Positions 1-5,820 of a DNA stretch of 11,748 bases are shown one piece after another. Source of the stretch: an uncultured Lachnospiraceae bacterium (lineage in GTDB: Bacteria > Bacillota > Clostridia > Lachnospirales > Lachnospiraceae); assembly GCA_910589265.1 (NCBI GenBank), contig CAJUTQ010000058.1, positions 1 through 11,748 on the forward strand, read 5' to 3'. Below the pieces are notes generated by a model that was not told the origin of the DNA, did not search any database, and saw only the letters and a program-made list of their open reading frames with translations. Both the position numbers and the translations under genes were made by a program. Numbering within the stretch: the first letter of the stretch is position 1; the number at the start of each line of letters is the position of its first letter.

Positions 1-261
1 TGGGCTTCTTTTTAGGAAAAGGTTCTCCTTTTCCAGTTCTGCGATTCTTTTGTGAAGATCCGGGATTTCTTTTTGGGGGATGACAGGGAAATTTGTAGTA
101 TGTGGTTGTGAGATTTGGCGTTCTTCGCTATCTTTTTTTACCCATCCAAAAAGGGTTGACTTGGCAACCCCCTCCTCTTTTTCAAGAGAAGGATACCTTG
201 TCCCTTGGATATACTCTTTTACTAATTGCTTTTTGAATTCTTCGTTATAGACTTTGGCCAT
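1..261 (-). mobile_element. IS3-family transposase OrfA, N-terminal part (cut by window edge)
   Basis: This minus-strand frame is open from ATG at 261-259 to the left edge, giving 87 residues. It starts MAKVYNEEFKKQLVKEYIQG, the usual opening of IS3/IS911 OrfA. A helix-turn-helix follows (about residues 22-43, including GVAKSTLFGWVKK), then a short linker and the beginning of a coiled coil (about 66-84, DLHKRIAELEKENLFLK). In IS3 elements OrfA binds the terminal inverted repeats through the HTH, and the OrfAB frameshift product is the DDE transposase. OrfB would lie to the left, outside the window. An AGGAGG ribosome binding site (275-280 on the plus strand, read in reverse) supports the start. 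I could not recognise the insertion sequence end in 262-440, so the copy may be complete or degenerate. OrfA identity is fairly certain; the exact IS is unknown. Confidence 0.85.
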
Positions 262-399
262 GCTGCTGGTTCCTCCTTTGTTCATTTTTCTTATACTTTA
301 TTCCAACCAACTCTTACAACTTTCGTTTACTAGAACAACATTTGCTATGACCTTGTGGGAATACTCCCCTCGTCTTTACTGAATGACCTGCAAAATGGA

Positions 400-431
400 G
401 AAACGGCATAGCCCGCAAGCTACGCCGTTTC
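400..431. other. Strong hairpin upstream of the IS3 orfA
   Basis: GAAACGGC (400-407) pairs with GCCGTTTC (424-431). After one A/C mismatch, TAGC (409-412) pairs with GCTA (419-422), leaving a six-base loop. On the plus strand no T-run follows. On the minus strand the stem is followed by CTCCATTTTGC, so it could act as a weak terminator or shield in front of orfA. Hairpins that block outside transcription from entering a transposase gene are known for some insertion sequences. The stem is seen directly; its role is inferred. Confidence 0.5.
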
Positions 432-458
432 CCGAAAACATTTCTAATGCTGTCTTAT

Positions 459-487
459 GAGTGCTGCCCTAAAGGGAACTCTTTTTT
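459..487 (+). terminator. Possible rho-independent terminator ahead of the recombinase operon
   Basis: GAGT (459-462) pairs with ACTC (478-481) and CCC (467-469) pairs with GGG (474-476) around a TAAA loop. An asymmetric internal loop separates the two stems, and TTTTTT (482-487) follows. The T-run is good but the stem is imperfect. It would stop plus-strand transcription coming from the left before the recombinase genes. Confidence 0.35.
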
Positions 488-534
488 GCTTGTAATAAAA
501 CATGAATGGAAGTTGGACATAAATAGAATTTTTT

Positions 535-623
535 GGGAAAGATTTCCTTAGGGAAAGACTCCCTTGGGAATAGGACGAGACGCCCATCTCATAAAGTAGA
601 AAAAAGATATTCTACGTAGGAGA
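535..623 (+). promoter_or_regulatory. Hairpin-rich leader of the recombinase operon
   Basis: Three short dyads stand in a row before the first recombinase start. GGAA (536-539) pairs with TTCC (544-547). AGGGA (550-554) pairs with TCCCT (560-564). GTAGAA (596-601) pairs with TTCTAC (610-615) around an eight-base loop. The last runs into the perfect palindrome CTACGTAG (612-619), which touches the ribosome binding site AGGAGA (618-623). They could control translation or be recombinase binding sites. I found no consensus promoter in 432-629, so where transcription starts is open. The dyads are seen; the function is a guess. Confidence 0.35.
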
Positions 624-629
624 TGAACT

Positions 630-1856
630 ATGGAGAGGAGAAAAATATATTATGCTGGAGCTTATATTCGAATGTCAAAAGAGGATAAAGGAAGCATAGA
701 AAACCAAGGAAGATTAATAGAAGAATATGTAAAGAGAAGAGAAGAAATTGTACTATGTACTCGTTATGTAGATGAAGGGTACCGGGGAGGAGATTTTATA
801 AGGCCAGGATTCTTGCACATGATGGAAGATATTGAGAATAGAAAAATCAATTGTGTCATTGTCAAAGATTTATCCCGATTTGGCAGAAATTATATAGAAA
901 GTGGCATGTATATAGAGCAGGTTTTTCCAAATATGGGAGTACGGTTTATTTCAGTGAACGATGGATATGATAGCGTTTATGCCCATAGAAGGGGAGAGAT
1001 GATGTATTTGCCACTAGTTAATTTGCTCAATGATTATTATAGCAGAGATCTATCCATCAAAATTCGAAGTCACTTATCTATGAGAAGAAACCAAGGAAAG
1101 TTTACAGGCTCCTTTGCCCCCTATGGATATAAAAAGGATCCAGAGGAGCGAAGCCATTTGATTCCAGATTCCCATGCATCTATGGTAGTAAAAGAAATTT
1201 TTTTATGGAAGATTCAAGGATATAGCCAAGGACGGATTGCCCATTTTTTAAATCAAAGGGGTGAATTGTCCCCCTATCAATATAAGAAGCATAAAGGAGA
1301 TTCTTATCAAAGTGGATTTGCAAAGGGAGAAGAGGGAGGGTGGTCTCCTACAGCAGTGGGAAGAATATTGGAAAACAGTATTTATATGGGAACCCTTATT
1401 CAAGGAAAGAGAACAACGAAAAATTATAAGACAAAGGAGTTAATAAAAAAAGAGAAAAAAGATTGGATCATAACAAAAAAAGCTCACGAGCCCATTATAT
1501 CAAAAGAAATATATGAAATTGTAAAAGAACTTTTAAAAAAGGATAAAAGAACAGCCCCTGGAAGGGAAAAAAGTTATTTGTTTTCTGGACTGGCCCAATG
1601 CGCTGCTTGTGGGGAATCTATGATAAGGAAAAAAGTAAAACGAGGGGATAAGGAATATGTTTATTATGTTTGTGTTTCCAAAAAGTATGGAACAGGATGT
1701 CTAGGATGTTCTATTAGCGAGGAGAAACTACTAGACTATACAAAAAAAGTATTAGGAGAAAAGGAGCTTATATCTTTGCCTATGTATGCCAAAGAAATAC
1801 TTATCTATTCGGATAAAACAATAAGAATAATCATGAGGGAAGGAATAGGTCAATGA
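630..1856 (+). CDS. Large serine recombinase 1 (resolvase, recombinase and zinc-ribbon domains)
   Basis: A 408-residue site-specific DNA recombinase of the large serine family. It likely integrates or excises a mobile element through a serine-DNA intermediate. The N-terminal resolvase domain (about 5-150) has the catalytic signature YIRMS (Arg14, nucleophile Ser16), RPGF (Arg58) and KDLSRFGRNY (Asp80, Arg83, Arg86). The recombinase domain (about 160-300) contains APYGYKKD and the WSPTAVGRILENSIYMG segment. A zinc ribbon follows FSGL, with Cys324, Cys327, Cys348 and Cys357 or Cys360. At 408 residues it is shorter than TnpX-like members of roughly 500 or more, with little coiled coil after the ribbon. 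ATG 630 has AGGAGA seven bases upstream. Its last codons overlap the next gene in an ATGA arrangement, so the two are probably translationally coupled. Family assignment is very secure; the target site is unknown. Confidence 0.93.
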   Translation: MERRKIYYAGAYIRMSKEDKGSIENQGRLIEEYVKRREEIVLCTRYVDEGYRGGDFIRPGFLHMMEDIENRKINCVIVKDLSRFGRNYIESGMYIEQVFPNMGVRFISVNDGYDSVYAHRRGEMMYLPLVNLLNDYYSRDLSIKIRSHLSMRRNQGKFTGSFAPYGYKKDPEERSHLIPDSHASMVVKEIFLWKIQGYSQGRIAHFLNQRGELSPYQYKKHKGDSYQSGFAKGEEGGWSPTAVGRILENSIYMGTLIQGKRTTKNYKTKELIKKEKKDWIITKKAHEPIISKEIYEIVKELLKKDKRTAPGREKSYLFSGLAQCAACGESMIRKKVKRGDKEYVYYVCVSKKYGTGCLGCSISEEKLLDYTKKVLGEKELISLPMYAKEILIYSDKTIRIIMREGIGQ

Positions 1857-2818
1857 GCAGAAAAAGCAGGAAAAAAAGGAAGAAATCAGAGGAAAGCAAG
1901 GAACAAAAGATATATAAGGCTGCTATGTATGTCAGGTTGTCTCATAAGGGGGAAGAAGAGAGTTTGGAAACACAAAAGACGATAATCAGAGAATATTTAA
2001 AAAATTATCCAGAAATAGTATTAATTAAGGAATTTGAGGACTATGGATGGAGTGGGGGAAATTTTCACAGGCCAGGATTTTACTCTATGATAGAGGAAAT
2101 ACGAAATGGAAAGATAGATTGTATCGTAGTCAAAGATTTATCTCGCTTTGGCAGAAATTATATTGAAACAGGAAGATTTTTAGAATATCTATTTCCCAAA
2201 ATGGGTGTACGTTTTCTATCAGTCCAAGATAATTATGATACTCTTTATAAGGAAGAAGAGAGGGAGGCCTTCTTAGTTCCCCTTAAAAATATTGTCCATG
2301 ACTTTTATAAAAGAGATATTGGAGATAAAATAAGGAGCGCTATTAGAATAAAGCAGGAAAGGGGAGAATATGTAGGGTCCTGTCCTCCTTATGGTTATCA
2401 ATTGGATAAAGAGAGAAAACTTCAAATTGATTATGAAGCAGGACTGGTAGTGAAAGAAATATTTCAAAAGTATTTAGATGGAGTTAGTATTGGTGATATA
2501 AGAAGAAAGCTGAATGAAGAAGGAGTCCTTTCTCCATGCCGTTATTTTGCAAGAAAGGGAATTTTAAAAAAAGACAGGACAAATGGAAAAGGTGTATGGG
2601 ATGATAAGATTATTGGGAGAATGTTAATGAATCCTGTATATTGTGGGCACCGGCCCATAAGAAAAACAAGAACTCTCCCTTGGAGCGGTAAAAAAGAAAA
2701 CATAGACAAAGAACAGTGGGATATGTTATGGAATTGTCATCCCCCTTTAATTGAGGAAGAGGTATATAAAAAAATAGAAAAAAGAAGGGAGGGAAAGACA
2801 GTTGGAAAGGGATTATAA
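1853..2818 (+). CDS. Large serine recombinase 2 (no zinc ribbon)
   Basis: A 321-residue serine recombinase that starts within the stop codon of the upstream gene (ATGA). A very basic N-terminal tail (MSRKSRKKRKK) precedes the resolvase domain, which has YVRLS (Arg28, nucleophile Ser30), HRPGF (Arg73) and KDLSRFGRNY (Asp95, Arg98, Arg101). A recombinase domain follows (about 170-310: CPPYGYQLD, then WDDKIIGRMLMNPVYCG). The protein stops where the zinc ribbon and coiled coil would begin in a full-length enzyme. There is no sign of a frameshift, and the next gene starts inside its 3' end, so the short form looks designed. Catalytic residues are complete. It may work as part of a hetero-oligomer with its neighbours, by loose analogy to paired CcrA/CcrB recombinases; that is inference. 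Confidence 0.92.
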   Translation: MSRKSRKKRKKSEESKEQKIYKAAMYVRLSHKGEEESLETQKTIIREYLKNYPEIVLIKEFEDYGWSGGNFHRPGFYSMIEEIRNGKIDCIVVKDLSRFGRNYIETGRFLEYLFPKMGVRFLSVQDNYDTLYKEEEREAFLVPLKNIVHDFYKRDIGDKIRSAIRIKQERGEYVGSCPPYGYQLDKERKLQIDYEAGLVVKEIFQKYLDGVSIGDIRRKLNEEGVLSPCRYFARKGILKKDRTNGKGVWDDKIIGRMLMNPVYCGHRPIRKTRTLPWSGKKENIDKEQWDMLWNCHPPLIEEEVYKKIEKRREGKTVGKGL

Positions 2819-3734
2819 TATTGCCTTATACCTTCGGGTATCTACAAAAGAGCAGGGAGATTCTATTGAAAATCAGAGAGCTTTACTAAAAAAATATATA
2901 GAAGAAAGAGAAGAGCTAAAAGGGGCAAGAGTAGTAGAATTTATAGATGAAGGGTGCAGTGGAACCCATTTACAGAGAAAAGGATTTCTGAAAATGGAGG
3001 ATGCAATAAAAAACAAAAAAATAGATTGTATTTTAGTGAAAGACCTGTCTAGGTTAGGGAGAAATTATAAAGAGATAGGATATTATATTGAGGAAAAGTA
3101 TCCTGAAAGAAATATAAGAATTCTTTCAGTGTTGGATAGTTATGATAGCGAAGAACAGTCATGGATAGGCATGGATATTCCCTTCCGAAATATAATGTAT
3201 GAGTTATACAGCAGAGATTTATCTTATAAAATAAAAGCTGGATTAGAAGCAGGGAGAAAAAGAGGGAAGTTTTTAGGAGGGCTGCCTCCTTATGGTTACA
3301 AAAGAACAAAAGGTAATAAATATAAACTATGTATAGACAAAGAAGCTGCCTCTATTGTAAAAGAAGTATTTGAAAAAACATGTAATGGCATTTCCAAAAG
3401 GGAAATTGCCTGTCATCTCAACAGCAGGGGCATTTCCCCACCTTATGAATATTTGGAAAAAAAATATAGAGGGAGGAAAGCGGAAGAAAAGAAAAGATGG
3501 AATGAGGGGAGTATTTATCGTATAATTAAAAACCCTATTTACACTGGTTGTGTGGTGAATGGCAGGAAAAAAGTAAAGACAATGGGGAGTAAGAAAAAGA
3601 AAAATATGAATAGAAAGGAGTGGATAATTGTAGAAGATACCCATGAGGCAATTATTTCAAAAGAAATGTTTGAAAGGGCACAAAATAAAATGCCCAGAAT
3701 GTATACTGTCCAAAAGAGAGAAAACAAGTTATAA
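2802..3734 (+). CDS. Large serine recombinase 3 (no zinc ribbon, TTG start)
   Basis: A 310-residue serine recombinase. No ATG lies close enough to keep the catalytic region. The TTG at 2802, eight bases after GGGAGGG inside the previous gene, is therefore the likely start, giving a 17-base overlap with gene 2. The resolvase domain has YLRVSTKEQ (Arg12, nucleophile Ser14), QRKGF (Arg59) and KDLSRLGRNY (Asp81, Arg84, Arg87). The recombinase domain includes PPYGYKR and WNEGSIYRIIKNPIYTG. The protein ends in KRENKL, close to where related enzymes enter the FSGLxxC zinc ribbon. This may be the normal short architecture, as in gene 2, or the tail may have been lost at the junction with the peptidase remnant just downstream. 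Tandem TAA and TAG stops follow. Confidence 0.92.
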   Translation: MERDYNIALYLRVSTKEQGDSIENQRALLKKYIEEREELKGARVVEFIDEGCSGTHLQRKGFLKMEDAIKNKKIDCILVKDLSRLGRNYKEIGYYIEEKYPERNIRILSVLDSYDSEEQSWIGMDIPFRNIMYELYSRDLSYKIKAGLEAGRKRGKFLGGLPPYGYKRTKGNKYKLCIDKEAASIVKEVFEKTCNGISKREIACHLNSRGISPPYEYLEKKYRGRKAEEKKRWNEGSIYRIIKNPIYTGCVVNGRKKVKTMGSKKKKNMNRKEWIIVEDTHEAIISKEMFERAQNKMPRMYTVQKRENKL

Positions 3735-3755
3735 TAGAAAAAATTTGTAATTGTC
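3735..3755. other. Predicted right boundary of the recombinase-bearing element
   Basis: Recombinase 3 ends at 3734. Recognisable S8 peptidase coding sequence begins within about 20-50 bases of it, in frame from 3738, with no upstream peptidase half in the window. Serine recombinase genes commonly sit at one end of their element beside the attachment site, so the junction (attR or attL) should fall here. The exact crossover dinucleotide cannot be read without the empty site. Confidence 0.5.
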
Positions 3756-4010
3756 AACACACAGACAGGAGTAGATATCCAAGGGAATTCAGGTTCCTGC
3801 CTGGCAGCAGCCATTACTGCTGGAGCTGCAGCCCAGTTTTTGGAGTGGGCGGTGATTCAAAAAAATGCCTCAGGGGTAAATTCCGTAGACGTTAAAAATT
3901 ATTTTATAAGAGGGGCGAAAAGGGAAATAGATCAAGTTTATCCTAATAGAGAGTGGGGATTTGGGAAATTGAATATTAAAGGAGTCTTTGACGCACTAAC
4001 AAACCGGTAA
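3738..4010 (+). pseudogene. 3' remnant of an S8 (subtilisin-like) peptidase gene
   Basis: The frame ending at TAA 4008-4010 encodes about 90 residues that match the C-terminal end of clostridial S8 peptidases. It contains the helix after the nucleophile (CLAAAITAGAAAQFLEWAV) and the terminal block IRGAKR...YPNREWGFGKLNIKGVF. The Asp and His parts of the catalytic triad are absent. A TAG stop sits directly upstream (3735-3737), with no ATG and no ribosome binding site, so this is a broken 3' fragment, not a small gene. The expected G-[TS]-S-x-A motif reads GSCLAAA, placing Cys where the nucleophilic Ser is expected. The missing 5' part presumably lies left of the window, beyond the inserted element. 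The family call is good; the insertion scenario is inferred. Confidence 0.75.
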
Positions 4011-4033
4011 CAGACAAAAGAAAGAGAGGAAAT

Positions 4034-4465
4034 ATGGGATACGTTGTTCTTATTATTGGAATTTTTATTTTGGAATTTTGGATAAAAAATCAGGTAGAAA
4101 AGGGGGATGGGGGAGAGAAGCTCATTTTAAACAATAGAATTTTATTGAGAAGACATTACAACAAAGGAGCTATGTTCAACTTTATGGAAGGGAAAAGAAA
4201 GATTGTAGCATTTTTCTCTGCTATTATGACTGTATTCGTTTTTTTCCTTTTCCTTTATGAGATGGGAATAAAAAAGAGAGCATGGAAAAAATTAGGCCTA
4301 TCCCTCCTGTTGGGAGGAGGGATAAGTAATAGTTATGATCGCATTGTACGAAAATATGTAGTAGATTATTTCAGTTTCAATGTGAGATGGAATTGGCTGA
4401 GAAAAATGATTTTTAATCTTTCCGATTTTTCTATTTTTCTTGGAGCTCTTTTCACTTCCTTATAA
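4034..4465 (+). CDS. lspA: Signal peptidase II (LspA)-like membrane protease
   Basis: A 143-residue membrane protein with the layout of lipoprotein signal peptidase, the aspartic protease that removes signal peptides from prolipoproteins in the cytoplasmic membrane. Hydrophobic segments lie at about 3-17, 57-77, 87-97 and 127-142. Family motifs are visible in order: HYNKGAMF (41-48), GGGISNSYDR (94-103, Asn99 and Asp102), VVDYFSF (Asp111) and FNLSDFSIFLGAL (Asp131). Asp111 and Asp131 correspond to the catalytic dyad. The N-terminal part is divergent and the protein is slightly shorter than typical 150-165 residue enzymes, so it may be a second paralogue and not the housekeeping copy. GAGAGGAA precedes ATG 4034. 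It follows the S8 peptidase remnant by 23 bases and was probably co-transcribed with it before the disruption. It converges with the carbamate kinase-family gene. Confidence 0.82.
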   Translation: MGYVVLIIGIFILEFWIKNQVEKGDGGEKLILNNRILLRRHYNKGAMFNFMEGKRKIVAFFSAIMTVFVFFLFLYEMGIKKRAWKKLGLSLLLGGGISNSYDRIVRKYVVDYFSFNVRWNWLRKMIFNLSDFSIFLGALFTSL

Positions 4466-4471
4466 GACGTC

Positions 4472-4494
4472 AAAAACTATTTTATCAGAAAATA
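4472..4494 (-). terminator. Weak terminator-like hairpin after the carbamate kinase-family gene
   Basis: Read on the minus strand, TATTTT and AAAATA form a six-pair stem around a five-base loop, followed by GTTTTTG. The stem is A/T only, so it is a weak candidate. It lies in the 33-bp gap between two convergent genes, where a terminator is expected. Confidence 0.3.
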
Positions 4495-4498
4495 TGTT

Positions 4499-5431
4499 CT
4501 ATGGAATAATTAAAGTGCCAGTTAATCCTTTGCAGGCTCTTCCAGCATGGTCTAAAGAAGTAATGAGTACATTTCCGTGGGGAACTGCTTCTAAATACTC
4601 CACTGCTGCTGCAATTTTAGGAAGCATCGTTCTCTGCCCAAAATGTCCTTCTTCAATGTATTCCTTTGCAGCCTGTAGTCTCATAAATTCAATCTCTTCC
4701 TCTTGATCAGAGCCAAAATATTTTTTTACTTTTTCTACTTCGGTTAAAAAGATAAGCTGGTCTGCTCTTAAATCAATAGAAAGTCGGGCGGCAAGGCTGT
4801 CTTTTTCAATGACTGCACTTGCCCCTTTTAAAGAGTGAGACTGTTCAATGACAGGAACACCGCCCCCTCCTCCTGCAATGACAATCTGATCGGCATTGAC
4901 CAATGTGCGAATAGCGTCTAATTCCACGATCTCTAAAGGCTTAGGAGCAGCAATTACTCTGGAAAAACCTTCTTCTAATTCTGTAACATAGTTTCCCCTT
5001 CCTTCCTCCAAAGCAGCCTCCTCTTTGGTCATCATGCGGCCGATAATCTTGTTTGGCTCATAGAAGGCTTCGTCATAGGGATCCACGACCACTTGAGTCA
5101 ATATGGTAGAGACAGCTTTATAAATTCCCCGGGATAGTAACTCTGAGCGAAGAGCCTGCTGAATATCATAACCAATATACCCTTGGCTCATAGCTGAACA
5201 GACGCTCATGGGAGCAGGGGTATATTCTGGATATATTCTTCCCAGTTCATTCATGGCCTTGTGGATCATACTGACCTGGGGACCGTTGCTATGGGTAATA
5301 ATAAGACGGCCGTTTGTTTCAATGAGATCAGCTAAGGCAACCGCTGTTTTTGAAACGGCTTCCCGCTGTTGTGGTAAATTATAGCCAAGAGCATCATGCC
5401 CTAAAGCAACAACGATTTTTTTCTTGTACAT
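4499..5431 (-). CDS. arcC: Carbamate kinase family protein (ArcC-like)
   Basis: A 310-residue cytoplasmic amino-acid-kinase-fold enzyme. Carbamate kinases transfer phosphate between carbamoyl phosphate and ADP, giving ATP in arginine, agmatine or purine catabolism. Length and motifs fit: HSNGPQVSMIHKAMN (47-61), MSQGYIGYDIQQAL (81-94), TQVVVDPYDEAF (112-123), GGGGGVPV (187-194), VIEKDSLAA (207-215, with Lys210 and Asp211), EEGHFGQRTMLPK and TGTLI. The N-terminal nucleotide loop reads ALGHDALG where classical enzymes have ALGGNALG, so this belongs to a divergent branch whose substrate is less certain. No arginine deiminase or transcarbamylase gene is beside it in this window. ATG 5431 is preceded by GAGGAAA. 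The gene is transcribed toward the lspA-like gene, and its upstream region holds an 84-bp inverted repeat. Confidence 0.88.
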   Translation of the reverse strand: MYKKKIVVALGHDALGYNLPQQREAVSKTAVALADLIETNGRLIITHSNGPQVSMIHKAMNELGRIYPEYTPAPMSVCSAMSQGYIGYDIQQALRSELLSRGIYKAVSTILTQVVVDPYDEAFYEPNKIIGRMMTKEEAALEEGRGNYVTELEEGFSRVIAAPKPLEIVELDAIRTLVNADQIVIAGGGGGVPVIEQSHSLKGASAVIEKDSLAARLSIDLRADQLIFLTEVEKVKKYFGSDQEEEIEFMRLQAAKEYIEEGHFGQRTMLPKIAAAVEYLEAVPHGNVLITSLDHAGRACKGLTGTLIIP

Positions 5432-5470
5432 ATGTTTCCTCTTTTCTACTTTCTATTGAAGCTAAAAATG

Positions 5471-5554
5471 TATATTATGATGTTGGGATCAAAACTTATG
5501 TTTCTTCATGGAAGTACGACAGTCATAATCTTTTGACCTTCGTATCATATTATA
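5471..5554. repeat. 84-bp imperfect inverted repeat, possible MITE-like or structured RNA element
   Basis: The left arm (5471-5500) and right arm (5524-5554) are complementary in blocks. TATATTATGAT pairs with ATCATATTATA with one mismatch. GG-TCAAAA, with a bulged A, pairs with TTTTGACC. TTATG pairs with CATAA. About 23 pairs form in total. The 23-base apex contains a nested mini-hairpin, CTTC-ATG-GAAG (5504-5514). It begins 40 bp before the carbamate kinase start on the minus strand and ends 84 bp before the small ORF on the plus strand. Coding bias is absent. The structure could be a palindromic interspersed repeat, a leader of the minus-strand gene or a bidirectional terminator. The pairing is seen; identity is unresolved. 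Confidence 0.6.
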
Positions 5555-5637
5555 TTGTTAAATAAAATTATATCATACAATTGTGTAAAACGAAAGAATA
5601 GAAGAAAAGCGTGAGAAGAATTTTTAAGGAGCCCAAA

Positions 5638-5724
5638 ATGTCAGTTCAAAGATTTAGATTTCAAGCTGAAAATATGGAAAAGTATTTTCAGATCAAGTAT
5701 GCTATAAGAAATTTTGCTTCCTAA
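5638..5724 (+). CDS. Possible small protein, 28 residues
   Basis: ATG 5638 has an optimal ribosome binding site, AAGGAG, with six bases between it and the start. It opens 28 codons starting MSVQRFRFQAENMEKYFQIK and ending at TAA 5722-5724. The peptide is basic and aromatic, with no membrane segment and no homology that I recognise. It ends 15 bp before the cysK -35 box, so it is upstream of the cysK transcript and is not a classical leader peptide for that promoter. I see no convincing promoter of its own; TTGACC at 5533-5538 belongs to the inverted repeat. It may be a real microprotein, a decayed gene tail or a chance ORF. Confidence 0.3.
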   Translation: MSVQRFRFQAENMEKYFQIKYAIRNFAS

Positions 5725-5739
5725 AAAATGGGAAATAGG

Positions 5740-5768
5740 TTGACAGATAAGTTTAAACTATATATAAT
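5740..5768 (+). promoter_or_regulatory. Consensus sigma-A promoter of cysK
   Basis: TTGACA (5740-5745) and TATAAT (5763-5768) are both perfect and are separated by the ideal 17 bases. Transcription should start near 5775, leaving about a 45-base leader before ATG 5821. A promoter this strong would normally need repression, which fits the dyad just downstream. Confidence 0.88.
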
Positions 5769-5780
5769 TATTTCATGATA

Positions 5781-5801
5781 AACCTATTGGATAAGTAGGA
5801 A
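5781..5801 (+). promoter_or_regulatory. Candidate repressor operator in the cysK leader
   Basis: CCTA (5783-5786) and TAGG (5796-5799) form a dyad with a 9-bp centre in AACCTATTGGATAAGTAGGA, immediately after the expected transcription start. The left half, AACCTATT, is also the exact reverse complement of AATAGGTT (5734-5741), which overlaps the -35 box. The arrangement would let a dimeric repressor cover the promoter or block elongation. Rrf2-type CymR controls cysteine genes in Bacillota, and an Rrf2 gene lies downstream, but which protein binds here is inference. Confidence 0.45.
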
Positions 5802-5820
5802 TTAAAGAAAGGTGAGAAAA

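Noticed and set aside
3049..3814. Minus-strand frames opposite the third recombinase and the junction
   Set aside because: They are rich in Phe, Leu and Ser runs typical of the reverse strand of Lys/Arg-rich coding DNA, lack ribosome binding sites and oppose a certain gene.
4440..4706. Plus-strand frame of 88 codons over the 3' end of the carbamate kinase-family gene
   Set aside because: It overlaps the end of the LspA-like gene and lies opposite a well-matched enzyme gene, with no family resemblance.
5350..5565. 71-codon plus-strand frame upstream of cysK
   Set aside because: It starts inside the opposing carbamate kinase-family gene and runs through the inverted repeat, with no ribosome binding site or recognisable protein features.
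5535..5600. Promoter for the carbamate kinase-family gene on the minus strand
   Set aside because: Several TATAAT-like strings occur in the AT-rich stretch, but none has a -35 box at 16-18 bases, so no single site could be supported.
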